A DNA stretch of 13,649 nucleotides from Dehalococcoidia bacterium (GTDB lineage: Bacteria; Chloroflexota; Dehalococcoidia; Dehalococcoidales; DAOWJC01), in the NCBI GenBank assembly GCA_030640595.1, contig DAOWJC010000140.1, positions 1 to 13,649 of the forward strand, in the 5' to 3' direction. Below, piece after piece: positions 12,479 to 13,649 of the stretch. The stretch's first letter is position 1. Every line of letters starts with the position of its first letter. Under the pieces are notes generated by a model, which did no database searches, had not been told where the DNA came from, and saw only the letters and a program-made list of their open reading frames with translations. A program made the translations under genes and the position numbers.

Positions 12479-12874
12479 ATGGAAAAGCAAACTTACTTTT
12501 GGGGAACGGGCAGACGCAAGTCGGCTGTAGCTCAGGTAAGGCTAACACCGGGCGATGGGGCTATCATTATAAATGGTGTGGTCTATGAGGAGCGTTTCCC
12601 CCGTCTTGAGCACCGCCAAGCAATACTGCAACCCCTCCTGGTTACCGAGAATGTCGGCAAGTATAATGCTATGGTTAAGGTAGCTGGTGGTGGCATATCA
12701 GGACAGAGTGATGCTATTTGCCATGGTATTGCTCGAGCCCTGGTAAGGGCAGATGAAAACCTTAAGCCCATACTACGCCAGAACGGGTTGCTTACTCGGG
12801 ATTCCCGGGTTAAAGAGAGAAAGAAGGCTGGGCTTAAGCGGGCTCGCAAGGCACCTCAATACACCAAGCGGTAA
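12479..12874 (+). CDS. rpsI: 30S ribosomal protein S9
   Basis: S9 belongs to the 30S head, and its basic C-terminal tail touches P-site tRNA. The 131-residue product has FWGTGRRKSAVAQVRLTPG (7-25), the signature GGGISGQSDAICHGIARAL (70-88), RDSRVKERKKAGLKRARKAP (107-126) and the tail QYTKR ending in Arg. ATG 12479 is chosen over a longer frame starting at 12401 within rplM, since homologues start just before the WGTGRRK motif; AGGG (12470-12473) lies 5 nt before it. The gap to rplM is 16 nt. Confidence 0.97.
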   Translation: MEKQTYFWGTGRRKSAVAQVRLTPGDGAIIINGVVYEERFPRLEHRQAILQPLLVTENVGKYNAMVKVAGGGISGQSDAICHGIARALVRADENLKPILRQNGLLTRDSRVKERKKAGLKRARKAPQYTKR

Positions 12875-12887
12875 AAGCCCTACCCCA

Positions 12888-13556
12888 ATGGATAACCGAG
12901 CAATAAGCCAAGCACTGCAAAACATCTACCATCAGCTTATAAACTACTACGGACCTCAGCACTGGTGGCCAGCACAGGAGCCATTTGAGGTAATAGTCGG
13001 CGCCATACTTACCCAAGCCGCTGCCTGGCAAAATGTAGAGAAGGCAATAGCCAATCTAAAAGCAGACAAGGCGCTATCACCAAAAGCGCTACGCCAGCTC
13101 AGCCTGCCTGAAGTCGCTACACTTATCCACCCCTGTGGTTACTATAACGCCAAGGCACTCAAGCTCAAGTCCCTGGCTCACTGGTTAGGAGAATACTACA
13201 ATGACAATCTCAATAAACTGTTTGCCAATAATACTGAGCGTCTTCGCCGAGAGCTTCTTTCCATCCACGGTATCGGACAGGAGACAGCCGATTCCATAAT
13301 ATTGTATGCTGCCAACAAGCCAATTTTTGTTATTGATGCTTACACACGTCGTATCATCAACCGTATCGGCCTGGCCCCGGATAGTAATAGCTACACTGCC
13401 TATCAAGCCCTCTTTATGGATAATCTACCGACCGACGCTGAACTATTCAATGAATACCATGCCCTACTGGTCTGCCTAGGTAAGGATGTCTGCCGCAACC
13501 ACCCCCTCTGCCAGCAATGCTGCCTCAATAATACCTGCCAACATCTATTGAAATAG
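12888..13556 (+). CDS. Endonuclease III-like HhH-GPD DNA glycosylase (HP0602/MagIII-like)
   Basis: Predicted base-excision-repair DNA glycosylase of the HhH-GPD superfamily. Marks over 222 residues: HWWPAQEPFEVIVGAILTQ (25-43), the helix-hairpin-helix LLSIHGIGQETADSIILYA (123-141) and the catalytic aspartate D150 in FVIDAYTRR. A C-terminal cysteine cluster C202-x5-C208-x2-C211-x5-C217 probably ligates a [4Fe-4S] cluster; Nth and MutY have x6 in the first gap. The residue matching the catalytic Lys of E. coli Nth (K120) is Glu132, so a monofunctional glycosylase is more likely than a lyase; MagIII-type alkyl-purine activity is possible but unproven. ATG 12888 follows rpsI by 13 nt and lacks a clear Shine-Dalgarno. 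The short gap suggests operon membership. Confidence 0.85.
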   Translation: MDNRAISQALQNIYHQLINYYGPQHWWPAQEPFEVIVGAILTQAAAWQNVEKAIANLKADKALSPKALRQLSLPEVATLIHPCGYYNAKALKLKSLAHWLGEYYNDNLNKLFANNTERLRRELLSIHGIGQETADSIILYAANKPIFVIDAYTRRIINRIGLAPDSNSYTAYQALFMDNLPTDAELFNEYHALLVCLGKDVCRNHPLCQQCCLNNTCQHLLK

Positions 13557-13649
13557 CTTTAAGACATCTAGCTGAGAGCAACCAGACATTTCCTAACTTA
13601 CTGAACCTCTATCTTGGTTCTCCGCTTTGCCTCGGTCTTTTCGGCTTAC
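13557..13649 (+). other. Unassigned 93-nt right edge
   Basis: No gene can be assigned. There is no G+C-rich stem followed by a T-run that would terminate the operon. AACC...GGTT (13604-13619) makes only a 4-bp stem. The minus strand near the edge reads as charged peptides in two open frames that stop within the region (at about 13593 and 13610), so it could be the 3' end of a convergent gene, but too little is visible to say. Confidence 0.3.

Noticed and set aside
12753..12887. Longer N-terminus for the glycosylase starting within rpsI
   Set aside because: The added residues are an out-of-frame reading of conserved rpsI sequence; family proteins start near the MDNRAI region.
1..13649. RNA genes, CRISPR arrays, insertion sequences, attachment sites or a replication origin
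   Set aside because: The window is almost fully occupied by identifiable plus-strand housekeeping genes; no cloverleaf, spaced direct repeats, transposase or terminal inverted repeats were seen.

Overview
The window is a long, all-plus-strand ribosomal protein superoperon. It begins in the C-terminal tail of S3 (rpsC) and runs without a strand switch through the end of the S10 operon (rplP, rpmC, rpsQ). It continues through the spc operon (rplN, rplX, rplE, rpsZ, rpsH, rplF, rplR, rpsE, rpmD, rplO, secY), then adk, map, infA and rpmJ, the alpha operon (rpsM, rpsK, rpsD, rpoA, rplQ), and truA, rplM and rpsI. A small HhH-GPD DNA glycosylase gene is appended at the 3' end. There are 27 complete genes and one partial gene. 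The largest untranslated gaps are 61 nt (rpsQ to rplN) and 71 nt (rpoA to rplQ); the last 93 nt hold no gene I can support. No RNA genes, mobile elements or CRISPR arrays were seen.

Organism: a bacterium, judged from L30, L36, IF-1, bacterial SecY and RpoA. The adk-map-infA-rpmJ block, truA-rplM-rpsI after rplQ, and Shine-Dalgarno-rich, tightly overlapping genes fit the Gram-positive/Chloroflexota style of this cluster. Zinc-binding forms of S14, S4, L24, L36 and adenylate kinase, together with Glu/Ala-rich tails on S3, S5 and RpoA, make me lean to a Dehalococcoidia-like Chloroflexota member. That placement is an inference from memory and not a search result.

Function: the genes make much of the 30S and 50S subunits, initiation factor 1, the RNA polymerase alpha subunit and the Sec translocon channel. 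They also make the enzyme that balances adenine nucleotides, the enzyme that removes N-terminal methionine, and a tRNA pseudouridine synthase. Many junctions overlap (rpsC/rplP 14 nt, rplP/rpmC 11, rplF/rplR 1, rpsE/rpmD 8, rpmD/rplO 4, rplO/secY 20, adk/map 10, truA/rplM 14), which suggests extensive translational coupling.

This is essentially an ordinary housekeeping region. I found no undescribed system. The points most worth checking are a possible Shine-Dalgarno-sequestering stem at the rplO/secY junction, a Gly-to-Ser change in the adenylate kinase P-loop, a 75-bp in-frame duplication in the S3 tail, and the glycosylase gene riding on the ribosomal operon.
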